Part shown: one piece after another, positions 11,801 to 22,378 of the stretch
Layout: each line of letters begins with the position of its first letter
Numbering within the stretch: position 1 is the stretch's first letter
NCBI GenBank assembly: GCA_003996215.1
Contig: QJPP01007578.1
Span: 496,001-560,000, forward strand
DNA length: 64,000 nucleotides
From: Jaltomata sinuosa
Lineage: Eukaryota > Streptophyta > Magnoliopsida > Solanales > Solanaceae
Reading direction: 5' to 3'
Position numbers and translations under genes: made by a program
Notes under the pieces: model-generated
Seen by the model: only the letters and a program-made list of their open reading frames with translations
Database searches by the model: none
What the model was told of the DNA's origin: nothing

Positions 11801-14800
11801 AGCGAAGGAATAGGGAGGCGTATAAGATAGCTAGGAAGGAGTCTAAGTTAGCGGTAACGGCAGCTAAAACGGCAGCCTTTGAAATCTTATACGCGGCTTT
11901 AGAGGATAAAGGCGGGGATAAGAAGTTATACAGGTTAGCAAAGGCTAGAGAGAGGAGGACTCAGGACCTTGACCAAGTGAAGTGCATCAAGGACGAAGAT
12001 GACAAAGTACTAGTAGATGAGGTTCTCATTAGGAGGAGATGGCAGTCTTACTTCCATGGACTCTTGAATGAAGAGGGGGACAAAAGCTTTGGGCTGGGAG
12101 ATTTGGCACACTCAGAGAGGCGTCGTGACTATGATTATTGTAGCTGTATAAAGGATGAAAAGGTTAAGGTTGCGATTCGTAAGATGCGAAGGGGTAGGGC
12201 GACGGGACCAGATGAGATTCCCGTTGATTTTTGGAAGAGCTCAGGTGAGACAGGTGTGAAGTGGCTAACCGAGTTGTTTGATGGTATTTTCAGAACGGCA
12301 AAGATGCCTGAAGCTTGGAGATGGAGCACGATGATTCCTTTGTACAAGAACAAGGGCGATATTCAGAGTTGCAACAACTATAGGGGTATCAAATTGCTAA
12401 GCCACACTATGAAGGTCTGGGAGAGGGTGGTGGAGTTGAGGTTGAGACAGATCGTGCCTATTTCAGAGAACCAGTTCGGCTTTATGCCAGGACGCTCGAC
12501 TACAGAAGCTATTCATCTCCTTAGAAGACTGGTGGAGCAGTACAGGGAAAGGAAGAAGGACTTGCACATGGTGTTCATCGATCTAGAAAAGGCGTATGAT
12601 AAAGTCCCTAGGGAGGTCCTTTGGAGGTGCTTGGAGGCTCGAGGTGTACCCGTGGCGTATACCAGATCAATTAAGGACATGTATGAGGGGGCCAAGACTC
12701 GCGTTAGAACTGTGGGAGGAGATTCGGAGCACTTTCCCGTGTTAATGGGGTTGCACCAGGGATCGACCCTTAGCCCGTTTCTATTTGCCTTGGTAATGGA
12801 TGTATTGACGTGCAAATACAAGGTGAGGTGCCATGGTGCATGTTATTTGCGGATGATGTAGTTTTGGTGGACGAGACTCGCGGAGGAGTTAATGCTAAGT
12901 TGGAGGTTTGGAGACAGACCCTCGAGTCTAAGGGGTTTAGGTTGAGCAGGACCAAGACTGAATATATGGAGTGCAAGTTCAGTGAGGCGACTCAGGATGA
13001 TGACGTAGAAGTGAAGTTGGATACACAGGTCATCCAAAAGAAAGGGAGTTTCAAGTATCTTGGGTCTATTATCCAGGAAAATGGAGAGATTGATGAGGAT
13101 GTCACTCATCGTATTGGTGTTGGGTGGATGAAATGGAGGCACGCATCTGGAGTCTTATGTGATAAGAAGGTGCCTACTAAACTTAAAGGCAAATTCTACA
13201 AAGCGGTGGTCCGACCAGCTTTGTTGTATGGAGTAGAGTGCTGGCCAGTAAAGAACTCCCATATTCAAAAGATGAAGGTGGCGGAGATGAGGATGTTGCG
13301 ATGGATGTGCGGGTTTACTAAGAGAGATAGGATTAGGAATGAGGATATCCGAGATAAGGTGGGTGTGGCGTCGGTGGAAGATAAGATGCGGGAAGCGAGG
13401 TTGAGATGGTTCGGACATGTGAGGAGGAGAGGCACGAATGCTCCTGCGGAGGTGTGAGAGGTTGGCTATGGATGGTTACAGGAGAGGACGAGGTAGACCG
13501 AAAAAATATTGGGGAGAGGTGATTCGACAGGACATGGCGCAGTTGCAGCTTACCGAGGACATGACCCTAGATAGGAAGGTGTGGAGGACGCGGATTAGGG
13601 TAGAAGAGTAGTAGGTAGAAGTGTGTGTAGGCTAGTAGGTAGGAGTGTTTTTCCTTATTGTCCCGACTAGTAATCGTAGTGCTACGCTTATAGTTTATTG
13701 TTCATGGATTCCTCGTGGTAGTATTTAGTGGCAGTGCTCTGTTTCTGTCTGTTGTTTGTTACTACGTATTACTTCCTATCGTCTCTTGTAGTTTTATCTT
13801 GTATTTTTACCCTGAATCATTGTTACGTCCTTTTTAGCCTATTTTTAGACTGTTTTGTCTTGAGCCGGGGGTCTATCGGAAACAGCTTCTCTACCTCACC
13901 TCTGAGGTAGTGGTATGGACTGCGTACACTCTACCCTCCCCAGACCCCACGCTGTGGGAATACACTGGGTATGTTGTTGTTGTTGTAACCAACTGAGCTA
14001 TTAAGATTCACCCCACAGTTACTTAGTATCTTTCACCAGCACGTAGTAATTTTGTCAAGGCTTAGCTTAGACAGGTGGGAGGAAATCAAATTGGTGTGGT
14101 TTGTTTCTGCTGCAATTTGAACCCTATCCCATTTTCGTCCCACTAGGCAATATCAGATTGTAATTATGAAGTTTAAACTTCTTTTTCTTTAGATTCCTCT
14201 AGGTTTCATTTTCAATGTTTTTATACTTTTAAAATTCCATTTATTTTTTTATCTGCTGGAGTCCCACAACAGTGGGTTAAGGGGTACTAGGTCTCTTTAT
14301 ATAGTCTTGAGCTAGCTGCTAGCTTTTGGAGTTGAGTTAGGCCCAAGACTACTTCTTTATCATGGATCAGAGCGAGGTCCATCCTAATTCATTATGTACC
14401 CGCTATTGGAAAGTAAAAGTAAGAATTTAGATCAACTTTTTAGACTGCAGGAACTGTCAGTGAATCGTGCATCGGGTTGTCCCTTTTCTTCTTTGGGTGG
14501 ATATAACCAACCACTAGCTGCGAATGTAAAGGATTGAGTAACAGAGATGTAGTCACATGTTAACTGAGTTGAATGGTGCACATATATTTCTGGTTAATAC
14601 CTACAAATTTATTGAACGCCAAGCATAGGACCTTCTAGCTTTTGGATGAGAATTTAAGTCTTATAACGGTATGAATGCTCAGTATCCATTTCTGGTCTAT
14701 TATATTCTGCCTGAGGGTAATGATTTTAAGGTGTTTGAAATTCTTTTCTCTAGAAGCTGAGAAACTGGTCCATTATGCAAAGCCGCTGAAACTATTTTTT

Positions 14801-17559
14801 CTTTCATCTTTGGGGCAGGTTACAGTGAAGCGTCTGGATTTGTATGGGAAGTTAAATGGTCATGAGGGATGTGTTAACACAATTGACTTCAATGCCACTG
14901 GAGATGTTCTTGTCTCAGGTTCCGATGACAGACGAGTAATACTATGGGACTGGGCAACAAGGAAATCAAAATTGTCTTACTCATCAGGCCACATGGACAA
15001 CATATTCCAGGCCAAGTTCATGCCCTTCACTGATGATCGGAAAGTAGTAACTGCTGCTGCTGATGGCCAGGTGATGTTTTGCATCTTGTGATCTTACTAT
15101 GTGAAATCTGAAAGATAATGCCAAGGTGTATGAGCAAATGTTCATTTGTAAGTCTGAAATATGCTGTAGTAGATATGGCTACGGCTTCTGCTTACTGGAC
15201 CATTATCCTACTGTGATTTAATCATGATCCCAGTCATTATCAAACAAGAAGAACTCTCAAATGATGATAATATTAGTGGTCTGTATTGGAAAGGACAAGT
15301 CCTGTCAAATTTTTGGAGCACATCAAGCCCTTTAAGAGATTTTAAGAGGTCGCGTTGTTTGCCGCAGTAAGGGAAAAAACATAAAATTCTGCATAACTAG
15401 TATAATATTTGATTTCTAAAATAGATCATTGCATCACAAATTCATTCTCTGCATAACTTTTGCAGTATTTGGTCTGCATAATCACTGCAGTGCTTGGTTT
15501 GCAATATTAAACTCTGCATTGCTGATACTCGCATAATGTAGGAATCTAGGCATTATTTTATGTGAATCCAATGTGGATTAACAATACATTTAATAATCTA
15601 TGCATTATTTTTTGTGAATCCAATGTGGATTAACAATACATTTATTAACAAGACCTGGGTAAGAGTACTAAAGGCGAGCACTCAAAGGTATGTCCTAGCG
15701 GTCATTGAAATGTGTGAAACCATTGAATGGGAGAATGGTTCAAATTCTAGTAGAGACAAAAAATGCTAGATGTTTCTTACCCTCTGTCTAAGCCTTGGTA
15801 CTTGTGCTGGTGAGATGTAGTAGGTACCCAGTAGATTAGTCGAGGTACGCACAAGCTAGCCTAGACATCACCATATATAAAAAATGTACTTCTAATAACA
15901 ATCCTTGCATTATAATTAGCTATAAGAATTACCTATGCAACTATTAATCCTTGCATTATAATTAGCTATAAGAATTACCTATGCAACTATCAGCTACTGT
16001 ATGGCATCTTCTGCTTCACTTGTTCATTCTTCTTCTCAATGCCATAAGGAATCTGTGTCCAACACTTCAAGGATTTAGGAAATTCTTACGCATTGCAAGT
16101 GAATTTGTGAGATCACCAAATTACATTGTAGCATTGAATGATTGGATAAGTAATTCTCATACCAAACATATTCTTCTTATTGTCCTTGTATGAAGTAACA
16201 CATGTTTATAGATCGCAGGGATGTACATCACCTATGGGCTTATTCTTCAATCCTCTCTGATTTCTGCCATCACAAACACTGGTTTCCTCACTGCAGGTCA
16301 GGCTTGGTCTATTGCTGGAGAATGGTCAAGTAGAAACTAAAAGGCTAGGTAGGCACCAGGGTCGTGTACATAATCTTGCTGTGGAACCAGGAAGCCCCTA
16401 CATATTCTATAGCTGCAGTGAAGATGGTTTTGTTCAACATGTAGGTTGCCACGTGCTGTTTTACCTGTAAAAAAGTTCTCTTCTTCAGGTGTTTTTGCTA
16501 TAACTTGCATTTGTTCTGCAGTATGACCTGCGAAGCAATTCTGCCACAAAGATATTCTGTTGCTCATCTTTCACGGAAAACAATAAGCAATCTTCTAGCA
16601 GCGTTAGGTTGAACTCCGTTGTGATAGATCCAAGAAATCCTAATTATTTTGCTGTTGGAGGTTCTGATGAATATGCACGTGTATATGACATTAGAATGTA
16701 CCAAATGGATGCTTCGTGTAGTTCAGATAGGCCTGTCAACACATTTTGCCCCCTTCACCTGATTGAAACACATGACGTTCACATTACAGCATTGGCTTAC
16801 TCGAGCTCTAGTGAGTTACTGATCTCATACAATGACGAACTGATATATTTGTTTCAGAAGAACATGGGATTGGGTCCATCTCCCCTGTCTTCACAAGGTG
16901 AAGATGCAAAGAAACTGGTCGAGCCACAAGTTTATTCTGGGCATAGAAATTCTAGAACTGTTAAAGGAGTGAGTTTCTTTGGTCCCAATGATGAATATGT
17001 CTTAAGTGGGTCTGATTGTGGTCATATATTTATCTGGAAGAAAAAGGGCGCTAAGCTTGTTAGGTTGATGGTTGGTGATAGGCACATAGTAAATCAGCTT
17101 GCGCCCCATCCCTTTATTCCTGTTCTTGCAACATGTGGAATAGAAAAGACCATAAAGCTTTGGACCCCGTCATCGAATAATGTTACTCCATTGCCTCGTG
17201 ATGTCCAAAAGGTGCATATCTTAGCAGCCCTCTTAATAACAATTCATGTTTAGAATCAAAAGTCTCAGTTAATTCATGTAATCTAGTATTGATTTTTGTT
17301 TTGCTACTGCACTTTTTCTTTCTGTGACCAGATAATGGAAGCTAACAGGCGAGGTCGAGAGGATCATTCACGGGCTACACTGACACCAGACGTAATAATG
17401 CATGTCTTACGTATGCATAGGAGGCAAGCGCTGGCTTATGTTGAGAGAAGACATACCAGAGATGACATCGAGAGTGATGAAGATGATGGGGGAGAGGCTT
17501 ATGTTTTAGGGTTTTCAGATGGTGATACTGAGGGTGCCTCTGAATGCAGCATTAGCTAA
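8756..17559 (+). CDS. DCAF8: DCAF8-like WD40 protein (five exons, 473 aa)
   Basis: Coding exons are 8756-8863, 14819-15070, 16297-16440, 16522-17211 and 17332-17559. All junctions are GT-AG and all exons join in phase 0, giving 473 residues. The first in-frame ATG is 8756; the frame upstream is open but has no ATG. The protein starts MKRLYKAT, followed by the motif PRNFTRRISASE. WD40 blades are at about 48-81, 90-128, 139-172, 196-226, 245-268, 300-340 and 350-382. Two DxR motifs (YDLR 169-172, YDIR 223-226) are of the kind that contact DDB1. The acidic C-terminus (DIESDEDDGG) is typical. The family is known as DDB1-CUL4-associated factors acting as substrate receptors of CRL4 ubiquitin ligases in nucleus and cytosol; the substrate is unknown. 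Length fits plant homologues of roughly 480 residues. No stops or frameshifts, so the gene appears intact despite a LINE in intron 1. Confidence 0.93.
9003..9187. mobile_element. Tourist-like MITE in DCAF8-like intron 1
   Basis: The left end GAGCAAACTTGTTTGGATT and the right end, read inverted, GAGCCGTTTGGATTGACTT form a terminal inverted repeat. Flanks are TAA and TAC, a degenerate trinucleotide duplication. The same family occurs at 36991-37206 with a perfect TTA duplication. No coding capacity. Confidence 0.65.
9239..9496. mobile_element. Stowaway MITE in DCAF8-like intron 1
   Basis: The 258-bp element has termini CTCCCTCTGTCCCA and, inverted, CTCCCTCCGTCCCA. It is flanked by the dinucleotide TA on both sides, the target duplication of Tc1/mariner-type Stowaway MITEs. 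It has no ORF. Confidence 0.9.
9584..9865. repeat. Tandem duplication that hosts the LINE
   Basis: The A/G-rich plus 'CAACTGAGCTATTAAGATTC' segment at about 9584-9780 is repeated from about 9781. The second copy is interrupted by the LINE and resumes at 13987-14107, which matches 9664-9780 closely (for example CACCAGCACGTAGTAATTTT). Thus a tandem duplication of roughly 200 bp preceded the LINE insertion. Confidence 0.7.
9594..9629 (+). other. G-rich tract on the sense strand of intron 1
   Basis: Six G-runs of 3-5 bases are spaced by 1-5 bases, a strong quadruplex motif on the transcribed-RNA sense. A shorter relative at about 9800-9815 belongs to the second copy of a local tandem duplication. 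Confidence 0.6.
10609..13611 (+). pseudogene. LINE endonuclease/reverse transcriptase, frameshifted
   Basis: The frame opens at 10609 but has no in-frame ATG before about 11014, so the true start is unclear. An exonuclease-endonuclease-phosphatase domain begins near 10762 (GSWNIGTLSGKS, CVQETKW, SAYAPQ, GDFTGHIG, IDFLLLR). The usual catalytic Asn of the GDFN box is Thr here (codon 11179-11181). The reverse transcriptase follows (GPDEIPVDFW, NNYRGIKLLS, FIDLEKAYDKVPR) with FADD at 12846-12857. A 1-bp loss near 12810 shifts to frame 3. A further 2-bp loss near 13443 shifts back, and the C-terminus (GRGRPKKYW) ends at TAG 13609-13611. It is therefore inactive as read. Assignment to the RTE clade rests on domain order and the tail. 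Confidence 0.88.
13886..13986 (+). other. TS-SINE-like 3' tail of the LINE
   Basis: The segment carries CTACCTC...GAGGTAG (13891-13897/13904-13910), CTGCGTACACTCTACCCTCC, CCCAC...GTGGG and a (TTG)n end. From memory this matches the 3' half of the tRNA-derived TS SINE family of tobacco and relatives, which would make this LINE type its reverse-transcriptase partner. Confidence 0.65.
14819..15070 (+). CDS. DCAF8: DCAF8-like exon 2 (residues 37-120)
   Basis: The acceptor CAG ends at 14818 and the donor GT is at 15071. The exon encodes WD blade 1 (HEGCVNTIDF...VILWDW) and most of blade 2 (GHMDNIFQAKF). Phase 0 on both sides. Confidence 0.92.
15540..15660. repeat. Tandem duplication in intron 2
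   Basis: A segment of about 60 bp containing GTGAATCCAATGTGGATTAA occurs twice in a row with few differences. No coding or regulatory signal is visible. Confidence 0.7.
15691..15885 (+). mobile_element. tRNA-derived SINE in intron 2
   Basis: A pol III box B, GGTTCAAATTC, is at 15737-15747, preceded by an A-box-like TAGCGGTCATTG near 15696. The body contains 'GTCGAGGTACGCACAAGCT' and ends in an A-rich tail. This matches from memory the plant Au/SolS type of tRNA-derived SINE. No clear target duplication remains. Confidence 0.65.
15900..15991. repeat. 46-bp tandem duplication in intron 2
   Basis: AATCCTTGCATTATAATTAG begins each of two nearly identical adjacent copies. They lie just downstream of the SINE. 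Confidence 0.75.
16297..16440 (+). CDS. DCAF8: DCAF8-like exon 3 (residues 121-168)
   Basis: The acceptor CAG ends at 16296 and the donor GT is at 16441. The exon completes blade 2 and encodes most of blade 3 (GRHQGRVHNLAVEPG...SCSEDGFVQH). Confidence 0.92.
16522..17211 (+). CDS. DCAF8: DCAF8-like exon 4 (residues 169-398)
   Basis: The acceptor CAG ends at 16521 and the donor GT is at 17212. The exon begins with YDLR and encodes blades 4 to 7, including YDIR, SYNDELIYLF, SGSDCGHIFIWKKK and ATCGIEKTIKLWTP. Confidence 0.94.
17332..17559 (+). CDS. DCAF8: DCAF8-like exon 5 (residues 399-473)
   Basis: The acceptor CAG ends at 17331 and the stop TAA is 17557-17559. It encodes the C-terminal extension with TLTPDVIMHVLRM and an acidic segment, both typical of plant DCAF8-like proteins. 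Confidence 0.92.
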   Translation: MMEANRRGREDHSRATLTPDVIMHVLRMHRRQALAYVERRHTRDDIESDEDDGGEAYVLGFSDGDTEGASECSIS

Positions 17560-17746
17560 AGTCATATGTATCTTTTCCGGGAACAACTATTCTCATCTTC
17601 TACTTTTTTCTTCTTATCCTCTTAAGAGTCCACTTCTATATCGATCCTGGCTCACAATCGTTTGGTGCACCTTATAGCTGTAGTGCATCACATGTTCAGT
17701 TTAACTTCTAAGTTCGAGAATTTGCTAGCTGCCTGTTCCCAATGTC

Positions 17747-17756
17747 AATAAATAAA
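17747..17756 (+). terminator. Poly(A) signal of the DCAF8-like gene
   Basis: Overlapping AATAAA hexamers lie about 190 bp after the stop codon, a normal distance for a plant 3' UTR. Confidence 0.6.
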
Positions 17757-17779
17757 GCAGTCTGTCATCTTCACTTGAG

Positions 17780-18676
17780 CAAAGTTCAAAGTTTAGCTTC
17801 TGCAAATTATCTCATATCTTGATTACTGTAGGGGAATGGCTTCATTTGAAACTTGAAAGATTGCTTATGCTCTAGAATCTGTCCATTTGGTGGTAAATAT
17901 ACTGTCCTATTGCGATTTGAAGGTGAGTGTGTGGGTAGAATTTCATGTAATTTTGTGTCTGTAAAACTATCATGCCTCCCTTGAAAGATAAAATACTTGA
18001 AAATCTTTGGACCACTATAAGCAGTTTTGTTATATATTCACTATCGCTAGTCAACGATCTGTGTTTCCAGGTTTGCTAAACTCAGCTTCACAAACTGAGG
18101 AACAATTGTCCAATTCGAGCTTTTTAAGATTCTTACATTAAACCAGCTAAAATATGTGCCTTCAGCGGATCATCCAGATCAATGTCTGTCTTTATCTTCC
18201 TGATGACAGTTGTCTGCAAGATTCGTCCAAGGAAGGGAGCCAACGAGTAAGTTTATTCAACTTATATGCTGTGCCATGGAAAGTTTATTCAACTTATATG
18301 CTGTGCCATAATTCCATGGAATACTATCATTATTAGCACTATATACAGAAAGAATGACAGTCCATTTGCAGATATGATGCTACATATTGTAATTTACATA
18401 GAAGATATTGTTGTTTGAAATAGTAGAATTGAAAGGATTTGGTGCCACAATTGTCCTTCTCATGCTGTCCTGAACTGCATTATCATTTCATTCCAACTAG
18501 AGCAAATGCTCTTTACTAATCTTGTAATTCTATTTATAGGGAGTTTGTTTCCACCAAAGCTACTATACTTAAAAAAAATGAATGAGCAAGAGAAGAGTAC
18601 TTATTTCTCTGTTTTAGAGGGTCTTTTAAACCTTTGATGTCCCAACACATCCAAAGTTCATTATGTAACACCTCTA
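17780..18676. other. 3' flank of the DCAF8-like gene
   Basis: No gene is supported. A direct duplication (18247-18309, containing AAGTTTATTCAACTTATATG twice) is the only structure seen before the MITE at 18677. Confidence 0.5.
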
Positions 18677-18897
18677 GGAGTCGTTTGGTTGGGAACAAGT
18701 TATCCCGGGATAATTAATCGTGGGACTAGCTATCCCGAGATTAGTTATTCAACCATGTATATGGGATAACTTATCTCATCACTATGGTATAAATGGTGGG
18801 ATAAATAATCCCGGGACTAACTAGTACCTCCAACCAAACACAGGATAAAATAATCCTGTATTTTATCCCGGGACTATTGTACCTTATAAACAACCCC
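18677..18897. mobile_element. Tourist-like MITE
   Basis: Termini GGAGTCGTTTGGTT and, inverted, GGGGTTGTTTAT are flanked by CTA and TTA, a slightly eroded 3-bp duplication typical of PIF/Harbinger. The interior is rich in TATCCCGGGATA-type palindromes. It has no ORF. Confidence 0.7.
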
Positions 18898-18978
18898 TTA
18901 GTTCCCTTTGTTCTCTCCTTTCCTTCACAACGACACTCTATTTAGATACTACAATTCCTTCTTGGTTTCCTTGGCCTA

Positions 18979-20069
18979 GAGTTCTATTTCACCCTGAGGT
19001 TATCATGCATCATATCATTCATTGTTTGAGATTTCACCCTTGTTTGTTGTTTGTTGATTGTACGCTCCGGTAGTATGGGATGCCGGAGGGTTTGTTTGCA
19101 CTTGATTGCATTCCTCGGTTGTATGGGCGGTCGGGGGACTGTAGGTAGACTCTCATTATTTTATTTTGAAATTGTTCTCTATTACGGTTATAAGTGTGGA
19201 GTTGGACTCCGTTAGGCTGTTACTTCTAGATTTGAGATTGGTATGTTTTGGCTGGTTACTAATTCCTATTTTCCGAGCATGTCTACCTTTATTCTTCTCT
19301 CCCATACTTTATACTTGAGGTTACCAGTATACCATCCATTTTAGAACTGATGCATATATACTGTTTTTGCGAGGATCCCAGGTGCGTCATTCTCACTTTC
19401 ACCTGTGCCTATTGTGTATATATTCTGCTTGCTAGCCTTGTATGTTTCTTTCTGTTGTCTTCCCTCTAGGCTAGTTCCTGTGTACTTTTTTATTGATTTC
19501 TGTGACTGTTTACTTCTATTATGTCTGCTATTGCTTTTTTACCTTATATATGCCCAGTCGGCCTATGATACCTACTGGGTACCATATGCTTCGCATTTGG
19601 TGCTCACTCTACACTCTGCATCTTTTGGTGCAGATCTTAGTGTGGGCCATCGCTGTTAGAGCACCGGAGACTTGTGCAGGGTGCTGTTTTTGGATCATCC
19701 AGGCTGAGGGTGAGCTCTTGGCGTTCAGAGCTTGACTTTAGTTTATCTTTGTATATTCTGTACTCTGTTACTACTCGGAGACAACTTGTATATATATATT
19801 ACTTTTGGATCCTTTGTACTCCTTATGTAGATCGGGCTCTTATACGCTATTGATACCAAGTTTTGGGTTGGTTTAGCTTCCGCATTTTCTTATGTATTAC
19901 ACTTGTTATCTATTTTCTTATTCTCGTTCCCTTGCTTTCGCTTATTTATCAAATCTTCTACTTAAACTATTTGAAGGTAGCCCATTACTAACCGTTCCGG
20001 GCTACGGGGATTGGTTCGCCTACTGGGGAGTTGTAGGTGCCATCATGACCGATAAATTGGGTCGTGACA
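18979..20069 (+). repeat. G1 5' LTR (3' portion only)
   Basis: The segment aligns with the reverse complement of 24525-25611 (for example TTCTATTTCACCCTGAGG at the inner limit and GGGTCGTGACA at the end). G2 shows the full LTR is about 3.5 kb, so some 2.4 kb of the 5' side is missing here. Confidence 0.85.
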
Positions 20070-20072
20070 GTT

Positions 20073-20084
20073 TGGTATCAGAGC
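20073..20084 (+). other. G1 primer-binding site (tRNA-iMet)
   Basis: TGGTATCAGAGC, complementary to the 3' end of plant initiator tRNA-Met, lies 3 bp after the LTR end. Confidence 0.9.
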
Positions 20085-20282
20085 TCTAGGTTCACCGGTG
20101 TCATCGGTATAGGAGCCAATGTCTAGTAGAGTCCTGCGGATCGGGGCGGAGACGTCCGTACTCAATCTTTGGGAGGCTATAGTGACATCTTAGGGAGAAT
20201 GGACTTTTCTTGTTTCTCTCTCGTGCATAGCATCCTTGAAAGTTTTCGGAGATCTCACTTATTCTGGTTCACTCTTTCGCAG

Positions 20283-22247
20283 ATGGTTCGTACGAGATCT
20301 TAAGCTTCTGGCGGAGGAGAGCCTCCTGCCCCTGCACCTCCGACTCCAGCTAGGGGTCGAGGTGGTTGTAGGGGTAGAGGTAGGGGTCGTGGACGCCCCA
20401 GAGCAGCGACACCTGCTAGAGCTGCTAGAGTTGAGGTAGAGCCAGAGTATGATTATGAGCTAGAGTTTGCTCCAGAGCAGCAACATGTGGACCCGGGGAT
20501 AGCCCAGGTACCACTAGCTCCAGTACCAGTTCCAACACCAATTTTTGTGCCGACTTCAGCCCCAGCTCAGTCTTTGGATATTCGGGGTTTACTTGTCCAG
20601 CTTTTGGGTATGATTGGGGAGCGTCCTTCTGAGACAGCTCAGACATCCGCTCAGGGGGCAGCCCTGGGTGTTCCGAGTTCAGGAGCACAGCCAGTTACTG
20701 CGACTCCCCGTGCTGAGGTTGTTCCAGTCCCATCAGTTGCCCAGCCTCTTGCTCCTCGCCTTACTATGACAAAGACAGATCAGAAGTCCTTGAGTAGGTT
20801 TCTGAGATTGGCACCATCGAGATTCGCTGGTACGTCGGGTCAAGACCCACATGATTTCATTACCACCTGTGAAGAAATGTTGCATCATTTGGGGCTATTA
20901 GAGACTCACGGGGTTGGCTATACTTCATATCAGCTGGGGGGTCCAGCGAAGTTATGGTGGAGGGAACAAGTTGCTTGCAGGCCTTCTATATCACCTCTCT
21001 TGACCTGGTCCGAGTTCTATGAGGCTTTTATGGCCAAGTTCTTGCCACAGAGCGACAGAGAGCGTCGGAGAGAGGAGTTCACTAGACTTTCTCAGGATTC
21101 TATGACCGTCTCGGAGTATGAGACCCGTTTCCATCATCTTGCTCGATTCGGGGCCATGATTGTGCCTACTAAGGCCGATAGAGTCCGTAGATTTGTTTGG
21201 GGGCTACGGAGAGAGTTCATAGAGCCTGCAGAGATATTAGTTGCTAGCGGTCAGTCATTCCAGGCCATTACGGACTATACCCGTACAGTTGAGGATTCGC
21301 ATCGTCATGACACCGGGGCCAGAGATAAGAGGCCTCGACATCAGGTTGGCCACAGTGGTTCCAGGCATGGTGGTAGAGGTTCAGGCCAGTGGGGCGGAGG
21401 TTATCAACCACAGCAGCATCAGGGTCAGTCTAGTCGACCGGTACATGCATCACTTCAGGCTTTTGGTCCGCAGTTTGAGCAGGGTCAGAGCAGTCAGCGT
21501 GGTCACAGTGGTCAGCCGCCGAGATGTGCAGATTCTTGGGCATCAGACCGTGGTGGCCCTTCGGGTTCTGCTGGTTCATTCCGACCGAGTAGGTCGTCAG
21601 GGGCTTGTTACACTTGTGGTGTGGTCGATCACTTTGCTAGAGATTGCCCCCAACAGGGTACAGTTCAGCCGGTCGAGCCATTACGAGCAGTTCAGCCTCT
21701 GGCTAAAGGAGGTGGTAGTCAGACTAGGGGTGGTACCCCACGTGGCAGAGCAGGTGGTAGGGATGGCAGTCAGGCAGGTGGGGGTCGTCGTCAGTTCTAT
21801 GCAGTCCCTGGGAGACCGCAGGCAGAGGCCTCGGATGCCGTGATCACAGGTACAATTTATGTATGTCGTCAGCCAGCTTATGCTTTGTTTGATCCTAGAT
21901 CCACTTTTTCATATATATCTGCCTATTTTCTGCCTTGTTTGGGGTTGACTAGTGAGCCATTATCTGTTGTTGTTTCTGTTTTGACCCCAGTAGGAGATTC
22001 TTTAGTAGTGGATCGGATTATGAGATCCTGTGTGATATCTATTGGTGATTTGGATACTTGGGCTGACTTGATGATACTTGATATGTTAGACTTTGATGTG
22101 ATACTGAGCATGGACTGGTTGTTACCTCACCGTGTGGTTTTGGATTGTTATGCCAAGACTATTACCATAGCCGTGCCCGGTGTGTCTCAGGTCGTGTGGC
22201 AGGGTTCTGTTAGCCATGCACCGTCTGGGATCATCTCTTGTCTTTGA
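20283..22247 (+). pseudogene. G1 gag plus aspartic protease
   Basis: The ATG at 20283 (MVRTRS) is followed by an in-frame TAA at 20301-20303. The frame then stays open to TGA 22245-22247. It contains a proline/arginine-rich N-terminus, the retrotransposon gag domain (near 20790-21260: FAGTSGQDPHDFI, ETRFHHLARF), a CX2CX4HX4C zinc knuckle (CYTCGVVDHFARDC, about 21606-21647) and a retropepsin-like domain. The catalytic Asp-Ser-Gly is Asp-Pro-Arg (21891-21899), so the protease would be inactive. DVILSMDWL near 22098 is the second conserved protease block. Confidence 0.88.
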
Positions 22248-22378
22248 GCTAGGAAGTTGATTTCCCATGGGTGTCTAGCTTATCTAGCATATGTCCGAGA
22301 TGCTAGTGCTGACCCTACGTCTCCTGAGTCCGTTTCTGTGGTTAGAGACTTCTTAGATGTGTTTCCTACCGACCGCCA

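Larger units (their letters stand above)
9866..13986 (+). mobile_element. RTE-type LINE inserted in DCAF8-like intron 1
   Basis: The element is bounded by a 17-bp perfect target duplication AACCAACTGAGCTATTA (9849-9865 and 13987-14003) and lies in the sense orientation of the host gene. It has a GC-rich 5' region, one endonuclease/reverse transcriptase frame and a 3' tail ending in TGTTGTTGTTGT instead of poly(A), as in RTE-clade LINEs. The last 100 bp contain two hairpins and look like the 3' end of the Solanaceae TS SINE. About 4.1 kb remains; the coding region is damaged. Confidence 0.88.

Noticed and set aside
10665..13418. Several minus-strand frames of 60-110 codons
   Set aside because: Shadows of the LINE coding strand.
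18154..18336. Frame after the DCAF8-like gene
   Set aside because: Generated partly by a local duplication; no conserved sequence.
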